64,000 nucleotides of DNA from Sphingobacterium sp. UBA2700 (GCA_002354335.1 DELI01000027.1:1-64000); one strand, 5' to 3'; numbered from the stretch's first letter, positions 20,431 through 29,378 are shown. Notes: generated by a model not told the origin, from the letters alone. Translations and numbers: made by a program.

Positions 20431-21738
20431 ATGAAAAAATATATAGCTTGGATAATTTTAAGTCTTCTCGTTCTGTGTTACGCGTGTAAGAAGAATGAAT
20501 TTGAAGGCGAGCGTCCAGACAAAAAGTTGGGAGAAGCCTTGGTATCCTTTGAAAAAACATTGGTTTCTGCAGAGCATGGTTGGAAAGCACATTTGTACCC
20601 CGATAGGGGCCGAGGTTTTGGCTTTTATCTAAAATTTAACGATAAAAACCGGGTAACCATGTATTCGGATATTAACAATGCCACAGGTACAACATCCAAG
20701 GAAAGTTCCTTTAGATTGAAAGCCGTAACAACACCGGCACTTTATTTTGACACGTACTCCTACATGCATCTATTGGCAGATCCCGATCCTGCGATACTGA
20801 ATGGGGTGCCGGGATGGGGGATGTTTTCTGATTTCGAGTTCAACTTCAAAAAAGTTAGTGCAGATACAATAGAGTTAGTCGGTAGTTTGTCCAAAAGTAA
20901 ATTGATATTGGTGAAAGCGAATGCCGAAGAATCAGCAGCCTATAGTAACGGAAATCTGAACAATTTACGCACCGTTGCTGAAAACTACAACAAAACTGCA
21001 CGATTCCCTTATCTCAATACGAAGTCGGGGGTGCGGGTCAGTACAGCATTGAACCTGGTAACCAAAGAGGTATCCTTCGTTTATTTAAATGGATCGAAAC
21101 TGGAAACAAAGATTCTAGGTTTTGCCTTTTCCGGACTCAATGAAATTGTTCTAAAGGAAGCCTTCGTATTTGACGACTTACATGTGGAAAAGTTTGTTCT
21201 TGGACTAAACGATAATACTGTTGTCGCGATGAACGCTGGACAGCGCCTGCCGATTCAATCTGCGGCTGAGCCGATTTTACCGTTGAATAAAATATTAGGA
21301 GTGCAGTATATGTCTATCGTCGTCCCAATGGAACAAGCGGTTGTAGGCAGTGGAGCGGAGTTTAATACACGAAGAACAGCGTTTCTAACTGCAGCGAGGT
21401 CAGCTTTAGCTGCTGGAACCATATTTCCACAGATGAATTTAGTATTTGACATCAAAGAACAGGTCTTGGTCGTGAACCAGATTATTAGACAAGGCTTCAA
21501 TAACTTTTCGGCGCTGTACATCTTTACCTATCGCATGGACGGAGACCAGTTTGTATTGAATTACGAGCAGCCTCTTTACGGGAATGCGGAAGTGCTTGAG
21601 AATGCCTTTAAGCCTATCATTGAAGGCTTTCATCAAGGGAAATTTGAATTTAATTATGATCTGACGGCCACACAAATTAGAGCGAGCGGCGAGAATAAGA
21701 ATTTAGCCGGATTCAAGTTTATTGGCGAATTAAATTAA
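20431..21738 (+). CDS. DUF4302 lipoprotein (first copy)
   Basis: A 435-aa lipoprotein (CYAC, Cys19). The N-terminal block with EHGWKAHLYPDRGRGFGFYLKF fits DUF4302, a Bacteroidota family found beside SusCD and zinc peptidase genes. The rest is beta-rich. Function unknown; probably a surface binding protein that feeds the transporter. Confidence 0.8.
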   Translation: MKKYIAWIILSLLVLCYACKKNEFEGERPDKKLGEALVSFEKTLVSAEHGWKAHLYPDRGRGFGFYLKFNDKNRVTMYSDINNATGTTSKESSFRLKAVTTPALYFDTYSYMHLLADPDPAILNGVPGWGMFSDFEFNFKKVSADTIELVGSLSKSKLILVKANAEESAAYSNGNLNNLRTVAENYNKTARFPYLNTKSGVRVSTALNLVTKEVSFVYLNGSKLETKILGFAFSGLNEIVLKEAFVFDDLHVEKFVLGLNDNTVVAMNAGQRLPIQSAAEPILPLNKILGVQYMSIVVPMEQAVVGSGAEFNTRRTAFLTAARSALAAGTIFPQMNLVFDIKEQVLVVNQIIRQGFNNFSALYIFTYRMDGDQFVLNYEQPLYGNAEVLENAFKPIIEGFHQGKFEFNYDLTATQIRASGENKNLAGFKFIGELN

Positions 21739-21744
21739 AAAGTT

Positions 21745-23073
21745 ATGAAAAAACTAATAACGATTATACTAGTCGCATTCTCTGTCCTGTCTTGTAAAAA
21801 GGATAAGTCTTCTGCCTATGATATCGTAGAAGTATTTCCGAGTTCAGAAGAGTTGCTCGCGAATTTTCAAAAAGCTTTGGATAGCGGATCGTCGCATTGG
21901 GAAGCAATGCTAAATCCGAAAGCAGGAAAAACCTATAACCTATATCTTCAGTTGACGAAGGATGGGAAGGCGCTATCTTTGGTAGACTTAACCGAGGAGA
22001 GTGCTAAAAAAATTAAGGCTGCGACTTATAGATTAGAAGGAAAATCAACTAACGCAAGCCTTATTTTTTCTGCCGGTACGCATTTGGATGATATACTGCA
22101 TAAAGAAGGGTTTAGAAATGTCGGCGCCGATACTTCCTATGCTTTCGAAATGATGAAAGGAGATACGCTAATTCTTCGAGGGAATAGATACGGAGACGAA
22201 TTAAAGTTGATCAATATGAAAGCAGAAGTTGCCGAAAAATATGAAGCAGGTCAGCTGAGTAATACCTTCGGCAATTTGTCTGAATTCTTTGATAGCCAAC
22301 GATTCTTTTATTTCATCGCAGAGGGCAATATCCCGGTTCAATTCATTATTGATCCCGATACGCGCAGTATTCGTGTTTTATATGTCGAAAATAAACAGCT
22401 TAAGTTTAGTACGACTGATTATGCCTATGGACTTGAAAAAATCAGACTAAAGACGCCTCTTCGCATAGGTAGCCAGGTCATAAGCGATTTGAACTTTGAT
22501 ACGGAGAAAAAGTCTTTTTATCTGCAGAAAAACCAAACTACGCGTTATGACCTACTAGGCGCAACTCTACCGGTAATCCCCTTGCATATCATGTTGGGTG
22601 AAGAAGTGACGCCTATTCTGTCTATGCCTTCACCAATATTTATAGAGGAGTTGCCGGGCTGGTCTACCTCTTTCCTAGATGTTTGGATGGGGGCTACGAG
22701 CAAGCTGTTCACTGAAAGAGGCTTCTATCTATTAGTGATGGCCTTCGAGTTGAACACAAAGGCTAATACCGTCGATTTAAAACTGTATTTTCAACGAGGC
22801 AGCAGTATTTTTTTAGGAACCTTTCCTTTCTCGTTTGAAAAAACTGATGCCGGCGTCTATACGCTAAAACGGCTGCCTTTTGAAGCGGGAAATACGCCAC
22901 ATGCCAATGCGGAGTTTATTGAGGCATCCGTTGCCGGGCTTATTGGGCTATTCCCGAACAAGCAATATACGATAGATTACTATGATGCCGGCGACAATGT
23001 CATTGGACAGTTTAAAAGTGTCGAACAAGCTGATCTCTATTTTACCGGAGAGTTTGGAAGTTACTTTGAGTAA
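21745..23073 (+). CDS. DUF4302-like lipoprotein (second copy)
   Basis: A 442-aa lipoprotein (LSC, Cys17) 6 bp after the first copy. The block SSHWEAMLNPKAGKTYNLYLQL aligns with the first protein, and the layout (ladder of beta segments, C-terminal FEYDL-like end) is similar, so this is a diverged tandem duplicate. It probably has a related binding role with different specificity. It is the last gene of the Sus-like operon and is followed by a strong terminator. Confidence 0.75.
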   Translation: MKKLITIILVAFSVLSCKKDKSSAYDIVEVFPSSEELLANFQKALDSGSSHWEAMLNPKAGKTYNLYLQLTKDGKALSLVDLTEESAKKIKAATYRLEGKSTNASLIFSAGTHLDDILHKEGFRNVGADTSYAFEMMKGDTLILRGNRYGDELKLINMKAEVAEKYEAGQLSNTFGNLSEFFDSQRFFYFIAEGNIPVQFIIDPDTRSIRVLYVENKQLKFSTTDYAYGLEKIRLKTPLRIGSQVISDLNFDTEKKSFYLQKNQTTRYDLLGATLPVIPLHIMLGEEVTPILSMPSPIFIEELPGWSTSFLDVWMGATSKLFTERGFYLLVMAFELNTKANTVDLKLYFQRGSSIFLGTFPFSFEKTDAGVYTLKRLPFEAGNTPHANAEFIEASVAGLIGLFPNKQYTIDYYDAGDNVIGQFKSVEQADLYFTGEFGSYFE

Positions 23074-23084
23074 GCAATAAAGTA

Positions 23085-23130
23085 CTCTTATCCTAATCTA
23101 TGTTATGTCAGATTAGGATAAGAGTTTTTT
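23085..23130 (+). terminator. terminator of the Sus-like operon
   Basis: A perfect 15-bp stem (CTCTTATCCTAATCT at 23085-23099 with its complement at 23110-23124), a 10-nt loop and T6. It lies between the convergent lipoprotein and sigma factor genes. Confidence 0.9.
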
Positions 23131-23143
23131 CTGTTTACAGAGT

Positions 23144-23716
23144 TTACAGATTTTTAAACTCGTTCAGTTTACCTTTCACGTAGGCGAGTGAAGCGCTGAT
23201 TTGATTACGCACGGTATTTACTGAAATATTCAGTTTTTTCGCTATTTCGGCATAGGACATATCGTCCTGTCTGCTTAAACAAAATACCATTCTCCGTCGT
23301 TCAGGAAGGCCTTCGACAATTTGGCTGACTCTCTCTTCTAGTTCCTTAAGATTGAGCTGTGCGTCAGCACTGGAATCATATGCTAACGCTGCAGAGAGCT
23401 GTAGGTTCGAAATGGATTCTGTGGGGAGCCTTTTGCTTTTGTGGAAATTGATAACGGCATTTTTGGCCGCTTTAACCATATAGGGCTGGAGCGATTGATC
23501 TCCTTCAATCTTTATCAGATCTCTTTTTTGCCACATCTTAAGCATAACGTCCATCGCAATTTCTTTCGCTATGTCGCTGTTTTTTAATAATTGGTTTGCA
23601 AAGGAGTGTATTTGAATAAAGTATTTATCGAATATAATCGATAAAGCCATTTCGTTGCCATGAACTCCAAGTTTCAATAATTCAGCATCGGATAATTTGA
23701 GTAATCGGTTCTTCAT
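23144..23716 (-). CDS. ECF RNA polymerase sigma factor
   Basis: A 190-aa group-4 sigma factor. Region 2 is seen in DKYFIQIHSFANQLLKNS with KEIAMDVMLKMWQKRD, and region 4 in DDMSYAEIAKKLNISVNTVRN, a clear helix-turn-helix. No FecR anti-sigma gene follows it, unlike the usual Bacteroidota arrangement. It converges on the Sus-like locus, whose other flank carries a FecR-like fragment; regulation of that locus is plausible but not shown. Confidence 0.92.
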   Translation of the reverse strand: MKNRLLKLSDAELLKLGVHGNEMALSIIFDKYFIQIHSFANQLLKNSDIAKEIAMDVMLKMWQKRDLIKIEGDQSLQPYMVKAAKNAVINFHKSKRLPTESISNLQLSAALAYDSSADAQLNLKELEERVSQIVEGLPERRRMVFCLSRQDDMSYAEIAKKLNISVNTVRNQISASLAYVKGKLNEFKNL

Positions 23717-24057
23717 AATAAGCTATAAGTTTTGTAACTAACTATAAAATGCAATCTGTAGAAACCGTCGTATAATTAAATAGTAGGGAAAACTATTAAT
23801 CAATTGGTTATTGTAATATACAAAAAAACCGATAAACTTCAAATATTAAGTTATTATTAAATTAATGTTGATGTTTTATTGGCAGAATTTTTCTGCTTAT
23901 TTCTGATGTAATATTTGATTTTATATTAAAAAATAACGTTTTAGCTAGGTTTTATGGCATGAATGTCCAAAAGTAACCTTGTAAATTAAAATTAATATGA
24001 TATTTTTGATTAAAAATAGCTTATCAGAAAATAAAAATATTAATTCAATATAAACTT
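23717..24057. other. intergenic, divergent promoter region
   Basis: Very AT-rich space between the sigma factor and the PEGA lipoprotein genes. On the plus strand TTG (23979-23981) and TATTTTTG (24001-24008) are 19 nt apart, a good Bacteroidota promoter for the PEGA gene. A short GCAGAA/TTCTGC hairpin lies near 23882-23896. No ORF of note. Confidence 0.5.
24001..24008 (+). promoter_or_regulatory. PEGA lipoprotein -7 element
   Basis: TATTTTTG with an upstream TTG at 19-nt spacing (23979-23981), matching TTG-N19-TAnnTTTG. The leader to ATG 24058 is about 45 nt. Confidence 0.6.
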
Positions 24058-24453
24058 ATGATAAAAAACACACAGCGCTTATTAATTATTGGAAGTATTC
24101 TAGTTTTCACTTCTTGTGCTACAGTCTTTACAGGTACAAAGCAAAACGTTATGATTAAATCCAATCCAGAAGGGGCGACGATTGAAGTGGATGGTTTTGA
24201 GCGAGGTGTTACACCTATGCCCGTGAAGCTTAGGAAAGGATTTCGTGGACAGACTATCACCTTGAGAAAAGAGGGCTACGTTCCTTTTGAGTTCCGTCCA
24301 AATACCTTTTATAATTTTGCTACCATCGGAAACCTAATTAATATTTTCGGATGGGGGATAGACGCAGCAACCGGGGCTTTTATGAAATACGATCCTGCGG
24401 TTTATGATATTAAGATGAAAGAAGTGGTCGATAAAAAGCAAGACGCTAAATAA
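24058..24453 (+). CDS. PEGA-domain lipoprotein
   Basis: A 131-aa lipoprotein (lipobox TSC, Cys20). A PEGA-type repeat is obvious: NPEGATIEVDGFERGVTP followed by LRKGFRGQTITLRKEGYVP. PEGA domains sit at the cell surface or periplasm and are thought to bind other envelope components. The C-terminal part has a hydrophobic segment (about 85-105). It is convergent with the next lipoprotein, 5 bp apart. Confidence 0.85.
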   Translation: MIKNTQRLLIIGSILVFTSCATVFTGTKQNVMIKSNPEGATIEVDGFERGVTPMPVKLRKGFRGQTITLRKEGYVPFEFRPNTFYNFATIGNLINIFGWGIDAATGAFMKYDPAVYDIKMKEVVDKKQDAK

Positions 24454-24458
24454 TCATC

Positions 24459-25412
24459 TTAATACTTATCCAATTCTAAGGCGAGGGCTTTCAAATCTTG
24501 TTTCATCAGGTTGATGTTTGACTCCAATTGGTCATACATATCTGCTCTGTTGTTCAATTGCTCACTTGAGTACTTTCCGCCTTCGCCGAAATAAAGCTTA
24601 ACCAATTCATCACTGGATTCTTTGTCAATCTGCCCGAGGTGAGTCCATTTTTCGATAATCTGCTCGCGAAAAGAGGTCGTTACATCATAGTCCGGGTTTG
24701 CATAGTTTAGATAATACCAAACAGCAGGAGGGAAGATCTCCGATGTTTTGCTGCCGAACCAAATGTCTTTCAACGCATTTCGTTTATGTTGGAATTCAAT
24801 CGACGCCTTATCAAAGAACATCAAAAAACCGAAAGTAGCTTCTGCGATACCCGTCGATATGCCGGTAGCATTGGCAGCAGTTTCATTCTTAATAACACCA
24901 CCCGTCAATATAGCTCCAGCTGCACCCACGACAATTGCGGCGATGGTCAGCTTCGTCTCGCGCTTGTCGGCGATGCCCGAAAGATAATTAGCAACCTGGC
25001 TGGTTCGCTCTTCTTCGCAATCCATTTCCGAAGAGATAGCCGATATTTCTAACGAAGAAAGATTAATCTTGTGATCTATATCCTGCTTAAGTTCCAACAG
25101 TTCAATTCGCTGATCGGTATTTTGGTTCGCCTGATTTGCTCTTAAGCTCGTGTAACGTTCAAGCGTCGGGATGAGTCCAATGGCATTGGCGATGTTAAGG
25201 CTGTTATGACTTAATTTACTGCTGAGTTCTGGTGAAATTTTCTGAAGATGAAGCGGAGTAGCAATATCCGATTCCGTATAATTATATACGTTTCGTTGAT
25301 TACAGTTACTATGCTGCAACAAGTTTCGGATCTCCGCATTCTTAACCGTTGCACAGGAAGTCACGAAAAATAGTAGCATGCCCATACCGGCAAATTTTAT
25401 CAAGGCTCTCAT
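24459..25412 (-). CDS. putative lipoprotein with glycine-rich helix
   Basis: I do not recognise this 317-aa protein. Its signal peptide ends in FVTSC (Cys20). The middle (about 155-185) has a hydrophobic, glycine-rich segment (AAIVVGAAGAILTGG) that may insert in a membrane, preceded by helical, coiled-coil-like sequence. It faces the PEGA lipoprotein gene tail to tail. Function unknown. Confidence 0.75.
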   Translation of the reverse strand: MRALIKFAGMGMLLFFVTSCATVKNAEIRNLLQHSNCNQRNVYNYTESDIATPLHLQKISPELSSKLSHNSLNIANAIGLIPTLERYTSLRANQANQNTDQRIELLELKQDIDHKINLSSLEISAISSEMDCEEERTSQVANYLSGIADKRETKLTIAAIVVGAAGAILTGGVIKNETAANATGISTGIAEATFGFLMFFDKASIEFQHKRNALKDIWFGSKTSEIFPPAVWYYLNYANPDYDVTTSFREQIIEKWTHLGQIDKESSDELVKLYFGEGGKYSSEQLNNRADMYDQLESNINLMKQDLKALALELDKY

Positions 25413-25605
25413 GAATGATAATTTGTGCGTAAATAAAGTGATTATCAGTGATACTTTACAAGCTATTGTGTAATATTTTTTCTCCGTGCAAACTGTTCAG
25501 ATATGCTTTTTGAGAGGGGCAAATCAAAATTAAATTTCTATTATTCGCAAAAAAAGTAGTTTCTTTACGCATATTTCACTATTGATAAACAATTAAACCA
25601 AATTA

Positions 25606-27054
25606 ATGGACAATATTATTTCCAGTATTTCCTCCCTTGTATGGAGTGATATTTTTATTTATTTATGTTTATGTACGGGTCTCTATTTTTCTATCCGTAC
25701 CGGTTTCCTACAGATTACGTACTTAAAAGATATGCTTCGGCTGCTTTTTGCGAAAAAGCAAGGCGATGAAGGTATTTCGTCCTTCCAAGCTTTCGCCTTA
25801 GCAATCTCTGGGCGTGTGGGAACTGGAAATATCATTGGTGTGGCGACGGCGATTTTCTATGGTGGACCGGGTGCAATCTTCTGGATGTGGGTCATTGCCT
25901 TTCTAGGTTCCGCCTCCGCATTCGTAGAAGCTATGCTAGGACAGGTTTACAAACAAAAGGACGGTTCCGAATTTCGCGGTGGTCCTGCCTACTATATTGA
26001 GAAGGGATTAGGAGTTAAATGGTATGCGATACTATTTGCTGTATTAACGATTGTTAGTGCCGGAATTTTGTTGCCGGGTGTGCAAAGTAATGCAATTGCT
26101 TCATCAATCAATAATGCTTTCGCAATCCCAACTTCCTACACGGGTATTGCAGTTGTCCTTTTATTAGTTTTGATCATCTTTGGAGGGGTAAAGCGCCTCG
26201 GTACAGTTGCTGAGTTTGTGGTACCATTTATGGCTGGCGGATATATCTTGATGACACTTGTTATCATTGCGATGAATTATCAGCAGATTCCTGAAGTCTT
26301 TGGCTTAATCTTTAGCAGCGCATTTAGCTTGGATGCTACCTTTGGAGGTATAATCGGTATGGCAATCGCTTGGGGAGTAAAACGTGGGATCTATTCGAAT
26401 GAAGCGGGGCAAGGTACAGCACCACATGCGGCTGCAGCAGCAGATGTTAACCACCCTGCTGAGCAAGGCCTTGTACAGGCATTCTCTGTGTATGTGGATA
26501 CCCTTTTCGTTTGTACGGCTACTGCTTTAATGATTCTATTCACAGGAATGTATAATGTTACGAATACTGACGCAGCTGGTAAAGCGACGACTTTATTGCA
26601 AGAGAATCTTCCGGGCGTGGATTACAACGGGTTTACGCAAGCTGCTGTTTCGCATCATTTCCCTGGCTTTGGAGACAGTTTTGTCGCTATCGCTTTATTC
26701 TTTTTTGCCTTTACCACGATTATGGCGTACTACTATTACGCCGATACCAACATCGTCTACCTCATTAAAAACGATAAAGTACGTGCCATCGTGGGACGTG
26801 TTTTTCAGGTAGCCTTCCTAATTGCTGTTTATTATGGTACGATTAGAACGGCGGATACCGCCTGGGCGATCGGTGATATTGGTGTCGGGCTGATGGCCTG
26901 GGTGAATATTATTGCCATCCTTCTGATGAGCAAAATCGCCATGAAGGTGTGGAAAGATTATAAGGCGAAGCGAAAGCAAGGAATTGTGAACCCTGACTTC
27001 GATCCGAAAGAAATTGGTATAAAGAATGCTGATTTTTGGGAAAAAAGAGACTAG
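25606..27054 (+). CDS. alanine/glycine:cation symporter (AGCS family)
   Basis: A 482-aa membrane transporter that takes up alanine or glycine with Na+ or H+. The family block GRVGTGNIIGVATAIFYGGPGAIFWMW and the GIYSNEAGQGTAPHAAAAA segment are both visible. About ten hydrophobic helices can be seen. The stop codon TAG coincides with the first heptamer of repeat element C. Confidence 0.94.
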   Translation: MDNIISSISSLVWSDIFIYLCLCTGLYFSIRTGFLQITYLKDMLRLLFAKKQGDEGISSFQAFALAISGRVGTGNIIGVATAIFYGGPGAIFWMWVIAFLGSASAFVEAMLGQVYKQKDGSEFRGGPAYYIEKGLGVKWYAILFAVLTIVSAGILLPGVQSNAIASSINNAFAIPTSYTGIAVVLLLVLIIFGGVKRLGTVAEFVVPFMAGGYILMTLVIIAMNYQQIPEVFGLIFSSAFSLDATFGGIIGMAIAWGVKRGIYSNEAGQGTAPHAAAAADVNHPAEQGLVQAFSVYVDTLFVCTATALMILFTGMYNVTNTDAAGKATTLLQENLPGVDYNGFTQAAVSHHFPGFGDSFVAIALFFFAFTTIMAYYYYADTNIVYLIKNDKVRAIVGRVFQVAFLIAVYYGTIRTADTAWAIGDIGVGLMAWVNIIAILLMSKIAMKVWKDYKAKRKQGIVNPDFDPKEIGIKNADFWEKRD

Positions 27055-27093
27055 AAACTAGAAATAAGATATTAGATATAAGATTTTAGAGTG
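27052..27093. repeat. single-arm heptamer array, element C
   Basis: Six consecutive 7-bp units (TAGAAAC, TAGAAAT, AAGATAT, TAGATAT, AAGATTT, TAGAGTG) begin exactly on the AGCS gene stop codon. I see no inverse arm, so this is a half or decayed element. Confidence 0.75.
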
Positions 27094-27148
27094 GGGTGAC
27101 TTTTATGTTTCTTCCTTATTTGATACTAAAATCGACCAATTAAAAAAC

Positions 27149-27180
27149 AGAGGCTGTTTCTTGCGAAGCAGCCTCTTTAC
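27149..27180 (+). terminator. terminator of AGCS symporter gene
   Basis: AGAGGCTGTTTC pairs with GAAGCAGCCTCT (one G-U) around a TTGC loop, followed by a T-rich stretch. An A-tract precedes it, so it may act in both directions. Confidence 0.8.
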
Positions 27181-27442
27181 TGTTTTATTGTTTTCGTAGG
27201 TAAATGATTAAGGGTATTGAACTATTCTTTTAAGATATTGTAGGTCAGCCCAATGAAGAGCCCAGGGCTTTACCGCTCTATGTATTTTTATATTCTGACA
27301 AGAAATGCGAAACTTTAAGTTCTCATCGAGATTGCTGCGATACAATCGCTTGACATTAAGGGTAAGTTAGCGAAATACTAAAGCTGTCGAAATACCTAAT
27401 GCTAGGGATTTTAAGAATTGTAGGAGTTGATCGCCGGGCGCT
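27181..27442. other. intergenic stretch with possible gene remnant
   Basis: No intact ORF. On the minus strand about 27222-27269 encodes SPGLFIGLTYNILKE and a stop, which looks like the last strand of an outer-membrane barrel. A stop codon lies immediately upstream in that frame, and a neighbouring frame carries NVKRLYRSNLDENLKFRIS. This is compatible with the decayed 3' end of a barrel gene. Confidence 0.3.
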
Positions 27443-27484
27443 AAAACACAAAGAGAAACAAACCTTTGTTCCTCTTTGTGTTTT
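27443..27484 (-). terminator. terminator of small membrane peptide gene
   Basis: A perfect 13-bp stem, AAAACACAAAGAG (27443-27455) with its complement at 27472-27484. On the minus strand it follows the 29-aa ORF by a few bases and supplies a U-rich end. Confidence 0.75.
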
Positions 27485-27490
27485 CTGCTT

Positions 27491-27580
27491 TTAATGGATT
27501 CCGAAGCAAGTCGTAGCGAATAGTAAAACGACTGCAACAAAAAGTAAAAGGAACAGGTTCGTCAATGGTGTCCTTTTCAT
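27491..27580 (-). CDS. 29-aa hydrophobic membrane peptide
   Basis: ATG at 27580 opens a 29-aa ORF with two basic residues near the N-terminus, one long hydrophobic helix (LFLLLFVAVVLLFATT) and a short polar tail ending FGIH. A strong terminator lies directly behind it, which supports real expression. It is divergent from the nhaC gene. It might be a small membrane regulator or a toxin-like peptide; nothing in the sequence decides. Confidence 0.5.
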   Translation of the reverse strand: MKRTPLTNLFLLLFVAVVLLFATTCFGIH

Positions 27581-27861
27581 GTTGATTTAATATTGCGTTT
27601 AAAATGGTGATTAACATTAAAGTTACACTTTTTTTCTGAAAGTATTTGTTTTCGATCCCAATCAAGCAATTCATTCTCGTTGTTCTTCCTTCAGAAACGG
27701 GAATGTTTCTACTAAAATGTGTGTTCTACCAAAGGAATCCCGTAATTTGTCTTCGTTTATGTGACAATGGAAACGTCAATGTTTTTTTTTGATTACGGAA
27801 TAATACCCTAGTTGTTCTATAGTTTTTTTTTCTCTTCTCCGGTGTTCTACTAGAATAATAG

Positions 27862-27869
27862 TACTTTTG
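27862..27869 (+). promoter_or_regulatory. nhaC-family gene -7 element
   Basis: TACTTTTG, 23 nt before ATG 27893, matching TAnnTTTG. Confidence 0.6.
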
Positions 27870-27892
27870 TACGTTTTACCAATACTAATCTT

Positions 27893-29224
27893 ATGTCGAA
27901 AGGCAATTTCTGGGCCTTACTGCCACTAATATTCTTTGTTGTCGTTTACTTCACCGGATCTTATGTTTTAGGTGATTTTTACGCGCTTCCCGTTCTTGTG
28001 ATTTTTGTCTTAGCATTGTTTGTGGCGTTTTTTCAATTCCCAAAGGTGCCATTCGCGGAGAAGCTGAAGCACTTTTCAAAGGGCTCGGGCGATGAGAATA
28101 TTCTGATCATGATCCTTATATTTTTATTAGCCGGGGCATTTGGTGAGCTTTCCAAGAATGTTGGAGCGATATCTTCAACTATTAATTTTGCTTTGACCTA
28201 TGTGTCACCGCAATTTATCATTGCAGGACTCTTTCTGGTTGCCTGTTTCATTTCGACCTCTTTGGGTACATCGGTGGGAACAATTGTCGCATTAGCGCCC
28301 ATTGCGGTAGGTTTGGAAGAAAATATTGCCGGCATAATGCCAATCGCCTTAGCCGCCGTAATAGGAGGCGCCATGTTTGGCGACAACCTTTCGTTTATCT
28401 CAGATACCACGATCGCCGCAACGCGCACGCAGGATGTCGGCATGCGCGACAAATTCAAAGTTAATTTTAAGATGGTGCTACCTGTTGCTATTTTGGTATT
28501 TATCATCTATGCATTTCAAGGGCAAGATTTGGTGAAGAACTTACAGCAGATTCCGGTGGGGGAATATGAACTGATCAAAATCGTTCCCTACTTAGTCGTT
28601 TTCATCCTCGCCTTATTAGGTCTCAATGTAATTTTCACCTTAGGGGTAGGCATTCTTGTCGCTGCAGCGATCGGATTGGCAAGCAATTCCGTTGATTTAC
28701 TCACAGTTCTAAAATCCATAAACGATGGATTTGCAGGTATGTTTGAATTGAGTATACTGTGTCTGATAATTGGTGGCGTCGTAGGCATCATTCGATTAAA
28801 TGGCGGAATAGAATATTTGTTGAACGCAGTAACCAAACGAATCCATTCCAAGAAAAGAGCCGAGTTCGGCATCGCTTTCTTGACAGGTTTGGTCAACTTA
28901 GCCATTGCAAATAATACCATCACCATTGTAATCGTTGGCCCTATCGCAAAAGAAATATCCGATAAGAATGGTTTAGATGGGAAGCGTGTCGCCAGTATTC
29001 TAGATACAATTTCATGTTTTATTCAAGGCTTGGTTCCTTATGGCGCGCAAATTCTAGCAGCGCTAGCAGCAGCCAATATCATTCTTTCCGAACGGAAAAT
29101 GCCGCTCCTATCGCCAATAGACATCATGCAGTACCTATATTACCCCGTTCTATTAGGCGTAGTAACCTTATTATTCATTGTATTCCGAAAAGAGAAACCC
29201 CTTTCTCCAGAAACTAAATCCTAA
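27893..29224 (+). CDS. Na+/H+ antiporter, NhaC family
   Basis: A 443-aa polytopic membrane protein with about 11 hydrophobic helices. Family-typical stretches include TSLGTSVGTIVALAPIAVG, GGAMFGDNLSFISDTTIAATRTQD and the late NLAIANNTITIVIVGPIAK. It should exchange Na+ for H+, possibly with an organic acid as in some relatives. It has its own promoter and is not in an operon. Confidence 0.9.
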   Translation: MSKGNFWALLPLIFFVVVYFTGSYVLGDFYALPVLVIFVLALFVAFFQFPKVPFAEKLKHFSKGSGDENILIMILIFLLAGAFGELSKNVGAISSTINFALTYVSPQFIIAGLFLVACFISTSLGTSVGTIVALAPIAVGLEENIAGIMPIALAAVIGGAMFGDNLSFISDTTIAATRTQDVGMRDKFKVNFKMVLPVAILVFIIYAFQGQDLVKNLQQIPVGEYELIKIVPYLVVFILALLGLNVIFTLGVGILVAAAIGLASNSVDLLTVLKSINDGFAGMFELSILCLIIGGVVGIIRLNGGIEYLLNAVTKRIHSKKRAEFGIAFLTGLVNLAIANNTITIVIVGPIAKEISDKNGLDGKRVASILDTISCFIQGLVPYGAQILAALAAANIILSERKMPLLSPIDIMQYLYYPVLLGVVTLLFIVFRKEKPLSPETKS

Positions 29225-29294
29225 AATAACCTTATTCAAGCCGTTTTTTGGCAAGGTTAGAGCAACGTCCGCTCAATAGCTTTTTATAGTCTTT

Positions 29295-29378
29295 ACAAAC
29301 CCGAATCAAACCCGCTCACGAGCGGGTTTGATTCGGGTTTGTATTGGGTTTGTATTGGGTTTACAATGGGTTTGAGTT
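29295..29378. repeat. palindrome with 11-bp repeat tail, element D
   Basis: A perfect 23-bp inverted repeat (29295-29317 with 29320-29342, 2-nt centre) runs into five 11-bp units each starting GGGTTT (29324, 29335, 29346, 29357, 29368). It starts 70 nt after the nhaC stop. No T-tract follows. The preceding stretch 29225-29294 shows nothing I recognise. Confidence 0.85.

Noticed and set aside
27441..27674. 77-aa minus-strand ORF
   Set aside because: It reads through the 13-bp terminator hairpin and is out of frame with the more convincing 29-aa ORF; its composition looks random.
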